From Denitrificimonas sp034006605 (GTDB taxonomy: Bacteria > Pseudomonadota > Gammaproteobacteria > Pseudomonadales > Pseudomonadaceae): 64,000 bases of DNA. Both the position numbers and the translations under genes were made by a program. Shown piece by piece: positions 8,053-17,082 of this stretch. The notes beneath the pieces are model-generated. The model made no database searches, had not been told where the DNA came from, and saw nothing but the letters and a program-made list of their open reading frames with translations. Position 1 is the stretch's first letter; each line of letters opens with the position of its first letter. The stretch spans positions 256,343-320,342 of the forward strand of contig JAVESM010000001.1 in NCBI GenBank assembly GCA_034006605.1, in the 5' to 3' direction.

Positions 8053-9375
8053 TTATTTGCTAAGCGGCAAATACACAATTGCATCTAAGCCAGCATTGGG
8101 GGCAGCCTGTAATAACAACTGCCCGCCATAGCGCTGACAAACCGCTTGGACAATTGCTAAGCCTAAACCACTGCCTCGTTCAGCACTGGCAGTACTCCAA
8201 AAACGCTCTTTCGCTTGCTCAATCTGCTCTATGGATAAACCTGATCCAGCATCTCTAACGCGCAGGCATAAACGCTGATTGTGCACAGTTAACAGCAACT
8301 CAATGGGGCTGTCGACAGGGCTATAGCGCAAAGCGTTATCCAGTAAGTTACGCAACACAGCAACCGCTAACGACTCGGGCAGGGCGATATGCACATCTTC
8401 GCTGAGTTCGCTATGCACCTCAATGCGCTCATTCCCCGGCACGCCAATTAAGTCCGCTAAGGCATAACGCGCAATGGTTTGCGCACTGCTGCAGGCTGCT
8501 TGATCAAAGTCCTGAGCACCTTCTACGCGCGCTAACAGCAACAGTTGCTCAAGCGTACGCTGCATGCGCTCAACCGCAGTCTCAGCTTGCTGTAAAGCGT
8601 AAGCCGCCCCTTGCGCGGGACTCATCTGCGCCACCTGAATATGGGTTTTGATCGCAGTTAACGGTGTACGCAATTCATGCGCCGCATCATTGGTAAAACG
8701 TCGTTCACGCTCTAAGGCGGCAGCAATACGAGTAAACAGCTGATTAATCGTCGCCACCAGCGGCTGTAAATCTTTCGGCAAACGCTCGACATGCACCGGC
8801 TGTAAGTCCTGTGCATCACGCTCGGCCAAGACTGAACGTAAAGCTTGTAAGGGTGACAAACCACGACCAATGCCAAACCAAATCAGCAATAAGCTACCCA
8901 AGAGTGCTAAAGCAACCGGCAAGGCCGCCGCAAAAATAATTGAGGACTGCAGTATTTGCCGCTCATCAACTCGGTCTGCGGTGGTGACCCAAAGATTTTC
9001 ACGCTTTAAGGTAAAGGTGCGCCAGCGCTCGCCGGCAAAACTGATCTCATGGAAACCCGTGGCATATTCGAGCATATTCTGGTTCGGCATATTGGGGGTG
9101 CGCACCAACACTTCACCACGCAGAGAGCGCACCTGACAAACTAAGCCACTTTCCAAGCCCAACTCCATCGCCGTCAGAGGGTTAGGCAATGAAAGCAGCG
9201 GCTGCGGTAATTGTTCAAGCAACCCAGCGACCATCCGCGCGGATGAAGCCAGGCGTTCATCTAAGGCCACATTCACTTCTCGGCGCAAGTCGCCGAGCAA
9301 CCACAGCGCCGCCAAACTCCACAGCACGATAAAAGTGCCACCCAAAATCAACAACAAACGATTACGTAGGCTCAT
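8053..9375 (-). CDS. dsbS: Sensor histidine kinase, DsbS-like
   Basis: Inner-membrane sensor kinase of the OmpR/QseC type, 440 residues. It has two membrane segments (about 7-27 and 146-168) flanking a periplasmic loop, a HAMP region, the phosphoacceptor H-box AAHELRTPLTAIKTH (His233) and an HATPase domain with LLDNALRYSP and GSGLGLAIVQ. It overlaps the response regulator gene and stands divergent to dsbD-dsbE-dsbG. That arrangement matches the DsbRS copper-responsive system of Pseudomonas aeruginosa. The periplasmic domain has a single cysteine, Cys80, close to where a copper-sensing cysteine is reported in DsbS. The motifs are seen; the signal is inferred from context. Confidence 0.82.
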   Translation of the reverse strand: MSLRNRLLLILGGTFIVLWSLAALWLLGDLRREVNVALDERLASSARMVAGLLEQLPQPLLSLPNPLTAMELGLESGLVCQVRSLRGEVLVRTPNMPNQNMLEYATGFHEISFAGERWRTFTLKRENLWVTTADRVDERQILQSSIIFAAALPVALALLGSLLLIWFGIGRGLSPLQALRSVLAERDAQDLQPVHVERLPKDLQPLVATINQLFTRIAAALERERRFTNDAAHELRTPLTAIKTHIQVAQMSPAQGAAYALQQAETAVERMQRTLEQLLLLARVEGAQDFDQAACSSAQTIARYALADLIGVPGNERIEVHSELSEDVHIALPESLAVAVLRNLLDNALRYSPVDSPIELLLTVHNQRLCLRVRDAGSGLSIEQIEQAKERFWSTASAERGSGLGLAIVQAVCQRYGGQLLLQAAPNAGLDAIVYLPLSK

Positions 9376-10033
9376 GTGGTACTCCCATGCGATAACCTAA
9401 GCCTCGTACTGTTTTCACCACATCACTGCCTAACTTGCGCCGTAAATTATAAATGTGCACATTGATCGCATTGCTCTCAACACCATCACCAAGCCCATAC
9501 AGGCTGTCTTGCAATTGCTCAGCACTTAAAATGTGTCCGGGCTTTTGTAATAGGGCCGCTAGCAACGCCTGCTCACGGCGTGACAAACTTACCACTTGAC
9601 CGTGCAGTTGCACGGCTTGGCTGGAGGGATCAAAGGTTAAGCCATGATGCTCAATCAAATTACTGCTGCGGCCACTGCTGCGTCTTAATAAGCTGTGTAA
9701 GCGCGCTGCCAGTTCACGTAAATCAAACGGCTTGAGTAAGTAGTCATCTGCGCCAGCTTGTAAGCCTGCGACGCGCTGCAACACGGTATCACGAGCACTT
9801 AAAATCAGCACAGGCAAATCCTTACCCTGATTGCGGATGCGCGTTAATAACTGCAACCCATCTTCATCAGGCAAGCCAAGGTCAAGAATCATCGCATCAA
9901 AATGCCCTAATTGCAGAGCCTGCTCAGCCGCTCGCGCATGCGCCATATGATCCAAGGTAAAACCTTGCAACTCTAAGCCAGCGACTAAACCTTGGGCGAT
10001 TAACTGATCATCTTCGACCAACAATACGTGCAT
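9362..10033 (-). CDS. dsbR: OmpR-family response regulator, DsbR-like
   Basis: Two-component response regulator of 223 residues, with a receiver domain (acidic pocket VEDD, phospho-acceptor Asp51 in MILDLGLPDEDGL, Lys in LLKPFDLRELAARL) and a C-terminal winged-helix DNA-binding domain (NAINVHIYNLRRKLGSDVVKTVRGLGYRMG). It is first in the operon and overlaps dsbS by 14 bases. The 145-bp gap to dsbD contains 11-bp-spaced TTAA repeats of the kind this family binds, so the likely targets are dsbD-dsbE-dsbG and perhaps its own operon. Confidence 0.85.
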   Translation of the reverse strand: MHVLLVEDDQLIAQGLVAGLELQGFTLDHMAHARAAEQALQLGHFDAMILDLGLPDEDGLQLLTRIRNQGKDLPVLILSARDTVLQRVAGLQAGADDYLLKPFDLRELAARLHSLLRRSSGRSSNLIEHHGLTFDPSSQAVQLHGQVVSLSRREQALLAALLQKPGHILSAEQLQDSLYGLGDGVESNAINVHIYNLRRKLGSDVVKTVRGLGYRMGVPHEPT

Positions 10034-10100
10034 AACGGTAATGAACTCTCAGCATAAGAAACGAAAGGATTGACGCCAACAAGAATAAGCCTACAACACT

Positions 10101-10135
10101 TTAAGCATAACTTAACTGTTAATGCTGTCTTAATG
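10101..10135. promoter_or_regulatory. Probable response-regulator binding repeats upstream of dsbD
   Basis: Two pairs of direct repeats with 11-bp periodicity: TTAA at 10101 and 10112, then TTAATG at 10119-10124 and 10130-10135. One-helical-turn direct repeats are typical of OmpR/PhoB-family sites. They lie just ahead of the dsbD leader, where an activator would stand. Repeats are seen; the link to DsbR is inference. Confidence 0.55.
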
Positions 10136-10178
10136 AAGCCCCTACATAGTGTGGTTAAATCCAAGAGGACACACTCGT

Positions 10179-11906
10179 ATGCGGTATTTTTTCATTGTCG
10201 TATTACTTTCATTAAGCAGTTTAAGTCAGGCATTTATCAGTAATCAGCACGATTTTTTACCGGTTGAAGAGGCCTTTCGCTTTGAATTGATGGACGATGT
10301 TGAGCCTGCAATTTTAGTTTGGCAGATTGCCCCAGAACATTATCTGTACCGAGACAAGCTGGGCATTACCGATGCTCAAGGTAATTCTGTGCCGATTGTC
10401 TATCCTCAAGGCATTGAGCACTCCGATGAGTTCTTTGGTGATACGCAGGTGTATCGCCAACTGCTGCAGTTGCCTCTAGATAGCACTCTTGCACAGCCGT
10501 TACAGGTCACTTGGCAAGGTTGTGCCGATGCCGGCTTGTGCTATCCACCTCAGACCACCAGTGTCGGCAGTGGCACAGCAACAGATGAAGGCACTGCGAC
10601 AGTATCAACCAGCCAAGCCTTAGCCGAAGACCAATCGATTGCTGAGCGCTTAGCCGGCTCAGGTTTACTATTGAACATCCTAGCCTTCTTTAGCATGGGC
10701 CTATTACTTGCCTTCACCCCATGTATGCTACCAATGCTGCCGATTTTAACCAGCGTCATCAGTGGCTCTAAAAGTGGTGGCTGGCAGGGCACTCGACTCG
10801 GCTTAGCCTTTATTCTGCCGATGGCCTTAGTCTATGCCGCGCTCGGCGTGCTGGCGGCTAACCTCGGTAGCAATCTCTCGGCAACACTGCAACAACCTTG
10901 GTTGCTTATCCCTTTTGCCGGCATTTTTATCCTCTTAGCCTTAGCTCAGCTTGGCGTCTTTACCTTACAGTTACCGACATTTATCCGTGAGCGACTGCAG
11001 GGTGCTGACCAAAGCATTCAAGGTGGTAGTTTAATCGGTGCTGCGGGGCTCGGAGCATTATCAGCTTTATTGGTGGGCCCATGCATGACTGCGCCTTTGG
11101 CTGGGGCGCTGTTATATATTGCCCAAAGCGGCGATGCGGTCAGCGGTGGTTTAGCCCTATTCTCGCTAGGCTTAGGCAGTGGCTTACCTTTGTTACTGGC
11201 GATTAGCATTGGTATGCGCTGGCTGCCTAAGCCAGGCAACTGGATGCAAAGTGTTAACCATGTATTTGCTTACGTTTTATTCGCCACAGCGATTATTGTG
11301 CTGCGACCAATTTTAACTGGGCCAGTATTTCTAGGATTATGGGGTGCATGGTTACTAGCAATTGCCTTAAGTATTGGTAGCATTGAACGCGCTAACTGGC
11401 GCTTTTCCAGCCGTTACATTGCCTTACTCTTAGGGATTTGGAGTGGTGCGATGTTACTCGGCGCAGCAGCAGGCGGCGATGATCCGTGGCAGCCGCTGAG
11501 CAATTTCGGCTTACAAGCCAGTGAGTTACCCAATCAACACAACATGCAACGCTTTGCCAATGTGCAGCAGTTACAAGAGCAACTCAAACAAGCAGAGCAG
11601 GACGATAAATGGGTGCTCTTGGATTTTTACGCAGACTGGTGTGTCTCATGCAAAGTGATGGAAAAAACCGTCTTTGCGCAAACCCAGGTACAAGCCGCGT
11701 TGGCCGATTTCCGTTTACTGCAAGCTGATGTAACCTTGAATACGGCAGAGCAACAACAACTGATGCAAGATTTACAGATTATGGGGCCGCCAACTATTTT
11801 GTTTATCAACCCTCAAGGCTCAGAGCAACGCACGCAACGTATCACCGGTGAAGTATCCGCAAGTGAGTTTTTACAACAGCTCAGCAGCGCACAAAAGGAC
11901 AGTTAA
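10179..11906 (+). CDS. dsbD: Thiol:disulfide interchange protein DsbD
   Basis: Membrane protein that carries electrons from cytoplasmic thioredoxin to periplasmic reductases. From the ATG at 10179 (AAGAGGA ten bases upstream) it is 575 residues and starts with a signal peptide; an upstream GTG at 10149 is less likely. The three DsbD modules are complete: a periplasmic alpha domain with Cys115 and Cys121 (GCADAGLCYPP), a polytopic beta domain with Cys181 (FTPCMLPMLP) and Cys301 (VGPCMTAPL), and a thioredoxin-like gamma domain with Cys487 and Cys490 (DWCVSC). It is the first gene of a dsbD-dsbE-dsbG operon; its stop overlaps the next start (TAATG). Confidence 0.95.
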   Translation: MRYFFIVVLLSLSSLSQAFISNQHDFLPVEEAFRFELMDDVEPAILVWQIAPEHYLYRDKLGITDAQGNSVPIVYPQGIEHSDEFFGDTQVYRQLLQLPLDSTLAQPLQVTWQGCADAGLCYPPQTTSVGSGTATDEGTATVSTSQALAEDQSIAERLAGSGLLLNILAFFSMGLLLAFTPCMLPMLPILTSVISGSKSGGWQGTRLGLAFILPMALVYAALGVLAANLGSNLSATLQQPWLLIPFAGIFILLALAQLGVFTLQLPTFIRERLQGADQSIQGGSLIGAAGLGALSALLVGPCMTAPLAGALLYIAQSGDAVSGGLALFSLGLGSGLPLLLAISIGMRWLPKPGNWMQSVNHVFAYVLFATAIIVLRPILTGPVFLGLWGAWLLAIALSIGSIERANWRFSSRYIALLLGIWSGAMLLGAAAGGDDPWQPLSNFGLQASELPNQHNMQRFANVQQLQEQLKQAEQDDKWVLLDFYADWCVSCKVMEKTVFAQTQVQAALADFRLLQADVTLNTAEQQQLMQDLQIMGPPTILFINPQGSEQRTQRITGEVSASEFLQQLSSAQKDS

Positions 11907-12736
11907 TGTTAAGTTTTAATTTAGGCCCTTTAGCCATTCCCATGGATTTAGCCGTGCTCTACGCGGCTTTTTTCATTGCTTGGCTAAGTGGTTGGCTGCT
12001 TGGGCGCAGGCGTGGCACGAATCCAGAGTCCGCATTATTTAGCATGCTGTTTATCGGCGCGCTGGTGGCTCGGGGTGCCTTTGTTATCCAATATTTTGCG
12101 CAATACAACGACAGTTTTTGGCAGATTATTGATATTCGCGACGGCGGTTTCTTATTGTTACCAGGGTTAATTGCTGCCGTTGTAGTTGGGCTCTATAAAG
12201 CATGGCGACAAGCACCGTTGCGAGCCCCTCTGGCGATTGGCGTATGTATCGGTTTGCTGGTTTGGGGCGCGAGCGTCTCGGTACTCAGTGCTTTACAAAG
12301 TAGCCAAAAGATACCTGATATATCCGTACGTAACATTGACGGTCAACCCGTGTCACTGCAAGACTTAGCAGGTAAGCCGCTGGTGATTAACTTATGGGCG
12401 ACTTGGTGCCCGCCATGCCGTCGTGAAATGCCGGTGCTCGCCGCCGCGCAAGCAGCCAATCCAGATATTCGCTTTGTCTTTGTTAACCAAGGGGAAGGGC
12501 AGGTTTTAGTTAAAAAGTTCTTAGCCCAACAGCAACTCAGCTTAGACAATAATCTGCTCGATACGGGAGGACGTCTCGGGCAAGCGGTAGGTTCATTATC
12601 ATTACCCACCACATTGTTTTACAGTGCTGACGGAATGTTAAAAAATAATCATTTAGGTGAGTTATCGCAGGCCAGTTTAAAGCATGCATTACGTCACATC
12701 AGGACAGAAAACCAGCACATTCATTTAGAGGAATAA
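11906..12736 (+). CDS. dsbE: Membrane-anchored TlpA/DsbE-type thioredoxin
   Basis: Periplasmic thiol reductase of 276 residues, probably fed by DsbD. The N-terminal 130 residues hold about four membrane segments resembling part of a prolipoprotein diacylglyceryl transferase-like fold (residues 14-32, 45-65, 82-98, 107-130). After that comes a TlpA/ResA thioredoxin domain with the active site WCPPC (Cys168, Cys171) and cis-proline LPTT. The ATG overlaps the dsbD stop by one base, so the two are translationally coupled. The membrane domain is longer than in the simple one-helix CcmG type. The symbol follows the P. aeruginosa dsbDEG naming. Confidence 0.82.
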   Translation: MLSFNLGPLAIPMDLAVLYAAFFIAWLSGWLLGRRRGTNPESALFSMLFIGALVARGAFVIQYFAQYNDSFWQIIDIRDGGFLLLPGLIAAVVVGLYKAWRQAPLRAPLAIGVCIGLLVWGASVSVLSALQSSQKIPDISVRNIDGQPVSLQDLAGKPLVINLWATWCPPCRREMPVLAAAQAANPDIRFVFVNQGEGQVLVKKFLAQQQLSLDNNLLDTGGRLGQAVGSLSLPTTLFYSADGMLKNNHLGELSQASLKHALRHIRTENQHIHLEE

Positions 12737-12738
12737 CC

Positions 12739-13494
12739 ATGACATTTAAAAAAATCTTACCGGCGCTGGCTCTGCTCACGCTACCTATCATGGCGCAGGC
12801 AGAAACGTACCCCGCACCGGTAGAAGCGATGCGTGAGCGTGGCGTGGAAGTGCTAGAGCGCTTTGATGCGCCGAGCGGTTTGACCGGTTACACCGCTTTA
12901 TTTAACGGTCGTCCTTTGGCGTTGTATGTGACTGAAGATGGTAAGCATGCGCTGATTGGTAGCTTACTCAACGCCAAGGGTGAAGATTTAACCGGCGCTG
13001 TTTTAGAAGAAAAAGTCAGCCGCCCACAAAGTAAAGTGATGTGGGGAAAACTTAAAGACAGCAGCTGGATTGCTGATGGTTCCGATAAAGCTGAAACCAT
13101 TGTTTATGTGTTTACCGACCCGAATTGTCCTTACTGTAAACGTTTCTGGAAAGATGCGCGTCCATGGGTTGATGCAGGCAAAGTGCAGTTACGCCACGTG
13201 ATGGTCGGCACACTGGGTGAAAGCAGCCAAAAGAAAGCCGCTTACTTGCTTAGCGCGAAAGATCAAAAGGCGGCTTTACTCGGCAATGAAAGCGGTAAAA
13301 AACCTGCTGAAGAAGCTAAAACAATCGCAGCTAAACAGCGTCAACAACTGGATGATAACCAACAGCTGATGGCTCTACTCGGCGCGACTGGTACACCTGC
13401 AATTTTATACCTTGATCCGACCGATATGCTGCAAATGCATCCAGGCGCTCCGCAGGGCGAACAGCTGCTTGAGCTATTCGGCCCGCGCCCTTAA
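12739..13494 (+). CDS. dsbG: Thiol:disulfide interchange protein DsbG
   Basis: Periplasmic thioredoxin-fold protein that protects or isomerises cysteines of exported proteins and is kept reduced by DsbD. The 251 residues comprise a signal peptide (1-21, ending MAQA), a DsbC/DsbG dimerisation domain and a catalytic domain with CPYC at Cys130 and Cys133 (FTDPNCPYCKRFW) and a TGTPA cis-proline loop near the C-terminus. An AGAGGAATAACC ribosome site precedes the ATG, which comes only two bases after the dsbE stop. It is last in the operon and converges with trpA. Confidence 0.92.
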   Translation: MTFKKILPALALLTLPIMAQAETYPAPVEAMRERGVEVLERFDAPSGLTGYTALFNGRPLALYVTEDGKHALIGSLLNAKGEDLTGAVLEEKVSRPQSKVMWGKLKDSSWIADGSDKAETIVYVFTDPNCPYCKRFWKDARPWVDAGKVQLRHVMVGTLGESSQKKAAYLLSAKDQKAALLGNESGKKPAEEAKTIAAKQRQQLDDNQQLMALLGATGTPAILYLDPTDMLQMHPGAPQGEQLLELFGPRP

Positions 13495-13528
13495 GTATTG
13501 AAACGCTGGCTAAACGATTCACTGTGCA

Positions 13529-14338
13529 CTATTCACGCGCGCAGTGAACGCCGTCAGCCAAAGCACGGCAGAGTTTAAGCACCTCATTCACCGCGATATC
13601 GGGTGTCGCAGCCTGTGCAATCAAGTCAACAAACGCTGAACCCACCACTGCGCCATCAGCTAACCGAGCAATATCGGCAGCATGCTCAGGAGTGCGGATA
13701 CCAAAGCCGATACACACCGGCAGCGGGGTATGGCGACGCAAACGCGCAACAGCTTCTTCAATATGCGCCATCGTTGCAGAACCGGTACCGGTAACACCCG
13801 CCACCGAAACGTAATAAACAAAACCTGAGCTGTTATTAAGCACCGTCGGTAAACGCACATCATCGGTAGTTGGCGTGGTTAAGCGAATAAAGTCTAAACC
13901 GGCTGCTTGTGCAGGATCACAAAACACATTGTTATGCTCAGGTGGCAAGTCGACAATGATCAAACCATCAACACCGGCAGCTTTAGCCTCTTCAATAAAG
14001 CGCGGCACACCATAGTGATGGATCGGATTAAAGTAGCCCATCAGCACCACTGGGGTATGCTGATTGTCTTGACGGAATTCGCGAACCATTTGTAATGTTT
14101 TAGCAAGCGTTTGTCCGTTTTTTAACGAGCGAATATTGGCTAGCTGAATCGCTGGGCCATCGGCCATTGGGTCAGTAAAAGGCATGCCCAACTCAATCAC
14201 ATCAGCACCAGCAGCCGGCAAACCTTTAAAAATACGCATCGCCGTGGCGTACTCTGGATCACCGGCAGTCACGAAGGTAACTAACCCTGCACGGTTTTGT
14301 TTTTTCAGCTCGGCAAAACACGTTTGAATACGACTCAT
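13529..14338 (-). CDS. trpA: Tryptophan synthase alpha chain
   Basis: Cleaves indole-3-glycerol phosphate to indole and glyceraldehyde 3-phosphate; the indole passes through a tunnel to TrpB. The 269 residues show the TIM-barrel alpha-subunit motifs ELGMPFTDPMADGPAIQ (catalytic Glu), LIIVDLPPE (catalytic Asp), YYVSVAGVTG and CIGFGIRTPEHA. Its ATG overlaps the trpB stop by four bases, giving coupled trpBA translation as in Pseudomonas. An imperfect 10-bp inverted repeat at 13518-13548 covers its 3' end and the gap to dsbG and may help end transcription. Confidence 0.98.
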   Translation of the reverse strand: MSRIQTCFAELKKQNRAGLVTFVTAGDPEYATAMRIFKGLPAAGADVIELGMPFTDPMADGPAIQLANIRSLKNGQTLAKTLQMVREFRQDNQHTPVVLMGYFNPIHHYGVPRFIEEAKAAGVDGLIIVDLPPEHNNVFCDPAQAAGLDFIRLTTPTTDDVRLPTVLNNSSGFVYYVSVAGVTGTGSATMAHIEEAVARLRRHTPLPVCIGFGIRTPEHAADIARLADGAVVGSAFVDLIAQAATPDIAVNEVLKLCRALADGVHCARE

Positions 14339-15546
14339 ACTGACTGCTCCTGTTGCTCAAAGTGATGCATTACCGTTTGCATATCTTTATCGCCACGACC
14401 CGATAAATTCACCACCATTAAATGCTCTTTGGGTAATTGCGGCGCGCGTTTAAAGACTTCCGCTAAAGCATGCGCTGACTCAAGAGCAGGAATAATACCT
14501 TCCAATTTGCAGCACAAATGGAAAGCCGCAAGCGCTTCATCATCTTTGGCCGAGGTGTACTCAACGCGACCAATATCATGTAACCATGCGTGCTCTGGGC
14601 CAATACCTGGATAATCCAAGCCTGCTGAAATCGAATGCGCATCAATAATCTGCCCATCATCATCTTGCAGCAAATAAGTACGGTTACCGTGTAATACTCC
14701 TGGGCTACCACCTTGCAAACTGGCCGCATGCTCACCGGTTTCAATGCCATGTCCAGCCGCTTCAACACCAATAATTTTTACGCTGGCATCATCCAAGAAT
14801 GGGTGAAATAAACCCAAAGCATTGGAGCCGCCACCAATACACGCAACCAGACTGTCCGGCAAACGACCTTCATGAGCCTGCATCTGTTCGCGCGTTTCTT
14901 TGCCAATCACTGCTTGGAAATCACGCACCATTGCTGGGTAAGGATGCGGGCCGGCCACGGTACCAATCAAATAGTAGGTATCAGCAACGTTAGTGACCCA
15001 ATCACGCAATGCTTCATTCATCGCATCTTTTAGGGTTCCGGTACCGGCTACCACTGGACGCACTTCAGCACCAAGCAACTTCATGCGAAACACGTTGGCC
15101 TGTTGGCGATGAATATCCGTAGTACCCATATAAATCACGCACTGCAAACCAAAACGTGCCGCCACCGTGGCGGTGGCTACACCGTGCATGCCAGCACCGG
15201 TTTCAGCAATAATGCGTTTTTTACCCATGCGTCGCGCCAATAAAATCTGACCGATGCAATTATTAATTTTGTGCGCGCCAGTGTGGTTCAGTTCTTCGCG
15301 CTTCAGATAAATTTTAGCGCCACCGCAATACTCGGTTAAGCGTTCAGCAAAATAGAGCGGACTGGGGCGGCCGACATAATCACGCTGAAAATACGCCAGC
15401 TCTTCAATAAAAGCCGGATCATCTTTAGCTCTCTCGTACTCGCGTCCTAACTCTAAAATCAACGGCATCAATGTTTCGGCAACATATTGACCACCAAAGT
15501 CACCAAACAAACCCTGCTTATCAGGACTATTACAAAAAGAACTCAT
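14335..15546 (-). CDS. trpB: Tryptophan synthase beta chain
   Basis: PLP enzyme that condenses indole with serine to give tryptophan. The 403 residues are of normal length, with the PLP lysine in HTGAHKINN (about residue 93), the phosphate-binding loop GGGSNA and the typical GRGDKD near the C-terminus. It is first of the trpBA operon, and its start is 107 bp from the start of the divergent regulator trpI, the arrangement known in Pseudomonas, where TrpI with indoleglycerol phosphate activates trpBA. Confidence 0.98.
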   Translation of the reverse strand: MSSFCNSPDKQGLFGDFGGQYVAETLMPLILELGREYERAKDDPAFIEELAYFQRDYVGRPSPLYFAERLTEYCGGAKIYLKREELNHTGAHKINNCIGQILLARRMGKKRIIAETGAGMHGVATATVAARFGLQCVIYMGTTDIHRQQANVFRMKLLGAEVRPVVAGTGTLKDAMNEALRDWVTNVADTYYLIGTVAGPHPYPAMVRDFQAVIGKETREQMQAHEGRLPDSLVACIGGGSNALGLFHPFLDDASVKIIGVEAAGHGIETGEHAASLQGGSPGVLHGNRTYLLQDDDGQIIDAHSISAGLDYPGIGPEHAWLHDIGRVEYTSAKDDEALAAFHLCCKLEGIIPALESAHALAEVFKRAPQLPKEHLMVVNLSGRGDKDMQTVMHHFEQQEQSV

Positions 15547-15653
15547 CAGCGACTCCCTAAACTCATTAGATATATTTCTATGTCAACTAAACTACCTGAT
15601 AGCGTTCACCACGAAAAGCGATATGATTGCAGCAATAGGTTAGGAAAACTCAC

Positions 15654-16544
15654 ATGTCTGATTCTTTTAACTTGCCACCTTTGAATGCATTAAAAGCTTT
15701 CGAAGCGAGCGCCCGCTTACAAAGCATTAGCTTGGCGGCAAAAGAGCTGCACGTCACTCATGGCGCTATCAGCCGCCAAGTCAAACAACTCGAAGAGCAC
15801 TTAGGCATCACCTTACTGAGTAAACACGGACGTGGCATTAAACTCACCGATGCAGGTATGCGTCTCTACCAGTCAAGTCACGAGGCTTTTACGCAAATTC
15901 ATCAGTCTTGCGTGGATATTAAGCGGCAAACCCAACAATCGCCCTTTGTTCTAGCTTGCCCCGGCAGCTTACTGGCACGCTGGTTGATCCCACGTCTTGA
16001 ACAATTACAACACGACTTACCTCATTTGCGTTTACAGGTCATCACCAGTAGCGGTGATGACAATACGCTACAGCAGTCTGATGCCGATGCCAGTTTGGTC
16101 TTTTTAGATCAACCCTGTCCCGAGACGATGCAAGCCTACACATTAGACAGTGAACGCATCGGCCCAGTGTTAAGCCCGCTGTATCAACGTGCAAGCGAAC
16201 TGCGCAGCGCACCTGCAGCAGAGCTGTTAAAGGAACCTTTGTTGTTTACTCGATCAAGACCTCAAGCTTGGCCGCAGTGGGCTCAGGCGCAACAGCTCGC
16301 GACGGCTGACTTAACCTATGCGCAAGGCTTTGAGCATCTCTACTATTTACTAGAAGCAGCTGTCGCAGGCCTCGGCGTAGCCATTGCTCCAGAGCATTTA
16401 GTGCGCAGTGATATTGCCAATGGTCGCCTGATTGCCCCTTGGGGCTTTGTTGAAACCTCAGCAAAATTAGTCTTACTGACACGCAAAAAGCAGCATAAGC
16501 AGCGGGCACAACAACTTGCACAATGGCTCATCAATAGCCTTTAA
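15654..16544 (+). CDS. trpI: LysR-family activator of trpBA (TrpI)
   Basis: LysR-type regulator of 296 residues with an N-terminal helix-turn-helix (LNALKAFEASARLQSISLAAKELHVTHGAISRQVKQLEEHLG) and a substrate-binding domain. In Pseudomonas, TrpI responds to indole-3-glycerol phosphate and activates the divergent trpBA operon; the same head-to-head order with trpB here supports the assignment. The helix-turn-helix is also of the GcvA type, so sequence alone would not separate it from relatives, but the neighbourhood does. Confidence 0.9.
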   Translation: MSDSFNLPPLNALKAFEASARLQSISLAAKELHVTHGAISRQVKQLEEHLGITLLSKHGRGIKLTDAGMRLYQSSHEAFTQIHQSCVDIKRQTQQSPFVLACPGSLLARWLIPRLEQLQHDLPHLRLQVITSSGDDNTLQQSDADASLVFLDQPCPETMQAYTLDSERIGPVLSPLYQRASELRSAPAAELLKEPLLFTRSRPQAWPQWAQAQQLATADLTYAQGFEHLYYLLEAAVAGLGVAIAPEHLVRSDIANGRLIAPWGFVETSAKLVLLTRKKQHKQRAQQLAQWLINSL

Positions 16545-16628
16545 TCGGCTATTTAACACAACCTCTACATTTGCTCTATACTGCCAGTAAGGTTCACCTC
16601 TCTTTTATAGTCTGCTGCAGGAGGCATT

Positions 16629-16898
16629 ATGCAAGTCTCAGCAAACCTATTCTCAGCGGGATTATCCGCCATCAAAACCGGCCAAGAACAAATGGCCAAT
16701 GCGGCACAAGCCATTGCTCAACCCAGCAGCAATGCAGCCAGCACACCGGCAGCAACCGCCGTACCATCGTTTGATATTGCCAATATCACCGAACAATTAA
16801 TGCAACTCGAACAAGCCAAACAGATGAGTCAGCTGGGCGCGCGCGTACTTAACAGCGCTGACGAGTCTCTCGGCACGCTGATTGATATTCAAGCTTAA
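16629..16898 (+). CDS. Small YjfB-like putative motility protein
   Basis: Protein of 89 residues with an Ala/Gln/Ser/Thr-rich linker (about 28-48) and a C-terminal helix (QLMQLEQAKQMSQLGARVLNSADESLGTLIDIQA) that resembles the C-terminal D0 helix of flagellar rod/hook proteins (the ADE.LGTLI pattern). This fits the YjfB/putative motility protein family found as a single gene in many pseudomonads; the function is not established. The start is supported by GCAGGAGGC just ahead of the ATG. It is monocistronic, 84 bp after trpI. Confidence 0.65.
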   Translation: MQVSANLFSAGLSAIKTGQEQMANAAQAIAQPSSNAASTPAATAVPSFDIANITEQLMQLEQAKQMSQLGARVLNSADESLGTLIDIQA

Positions 16899-16930
16899 GC
16901 AAAAAATTAAATAAAGTCTTCGAGCAGCGC

Positions 16931-16974
16931 TTGACAACATTACGATAGATCCGTAACTTTCAAACAGTCGTTTG
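16931..16974 (+). promoter_or_regulatory. fadE promoter with a PsrA-type operator
   Basis: TTGACA at 16931-16936 and TAACTT at 16954-16959 (17-bp spacing) form a candidate promoter. Directly downstream, over the expected start site, lies CAAACAGTCGTTTG (16961-16974), which matches the PsrA consensus CAAAC-N4-GTTTG. PsrA is the fatty-acid-responsive TetR repressor of beta-oxidation genes in Pseudomonas. The match is seen; binding is inferred. Confidence 0.6.
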
Positions 16975-17082
16975 ATTACTCTTCCGCATGCGCATACAAA
17001 CTCACTGCGCTGCTAGAAACAGATCTGTACACATTACAGGTCAACTCCATAATAAAGGCACCACTGTTAGAGGTTTATAGCT

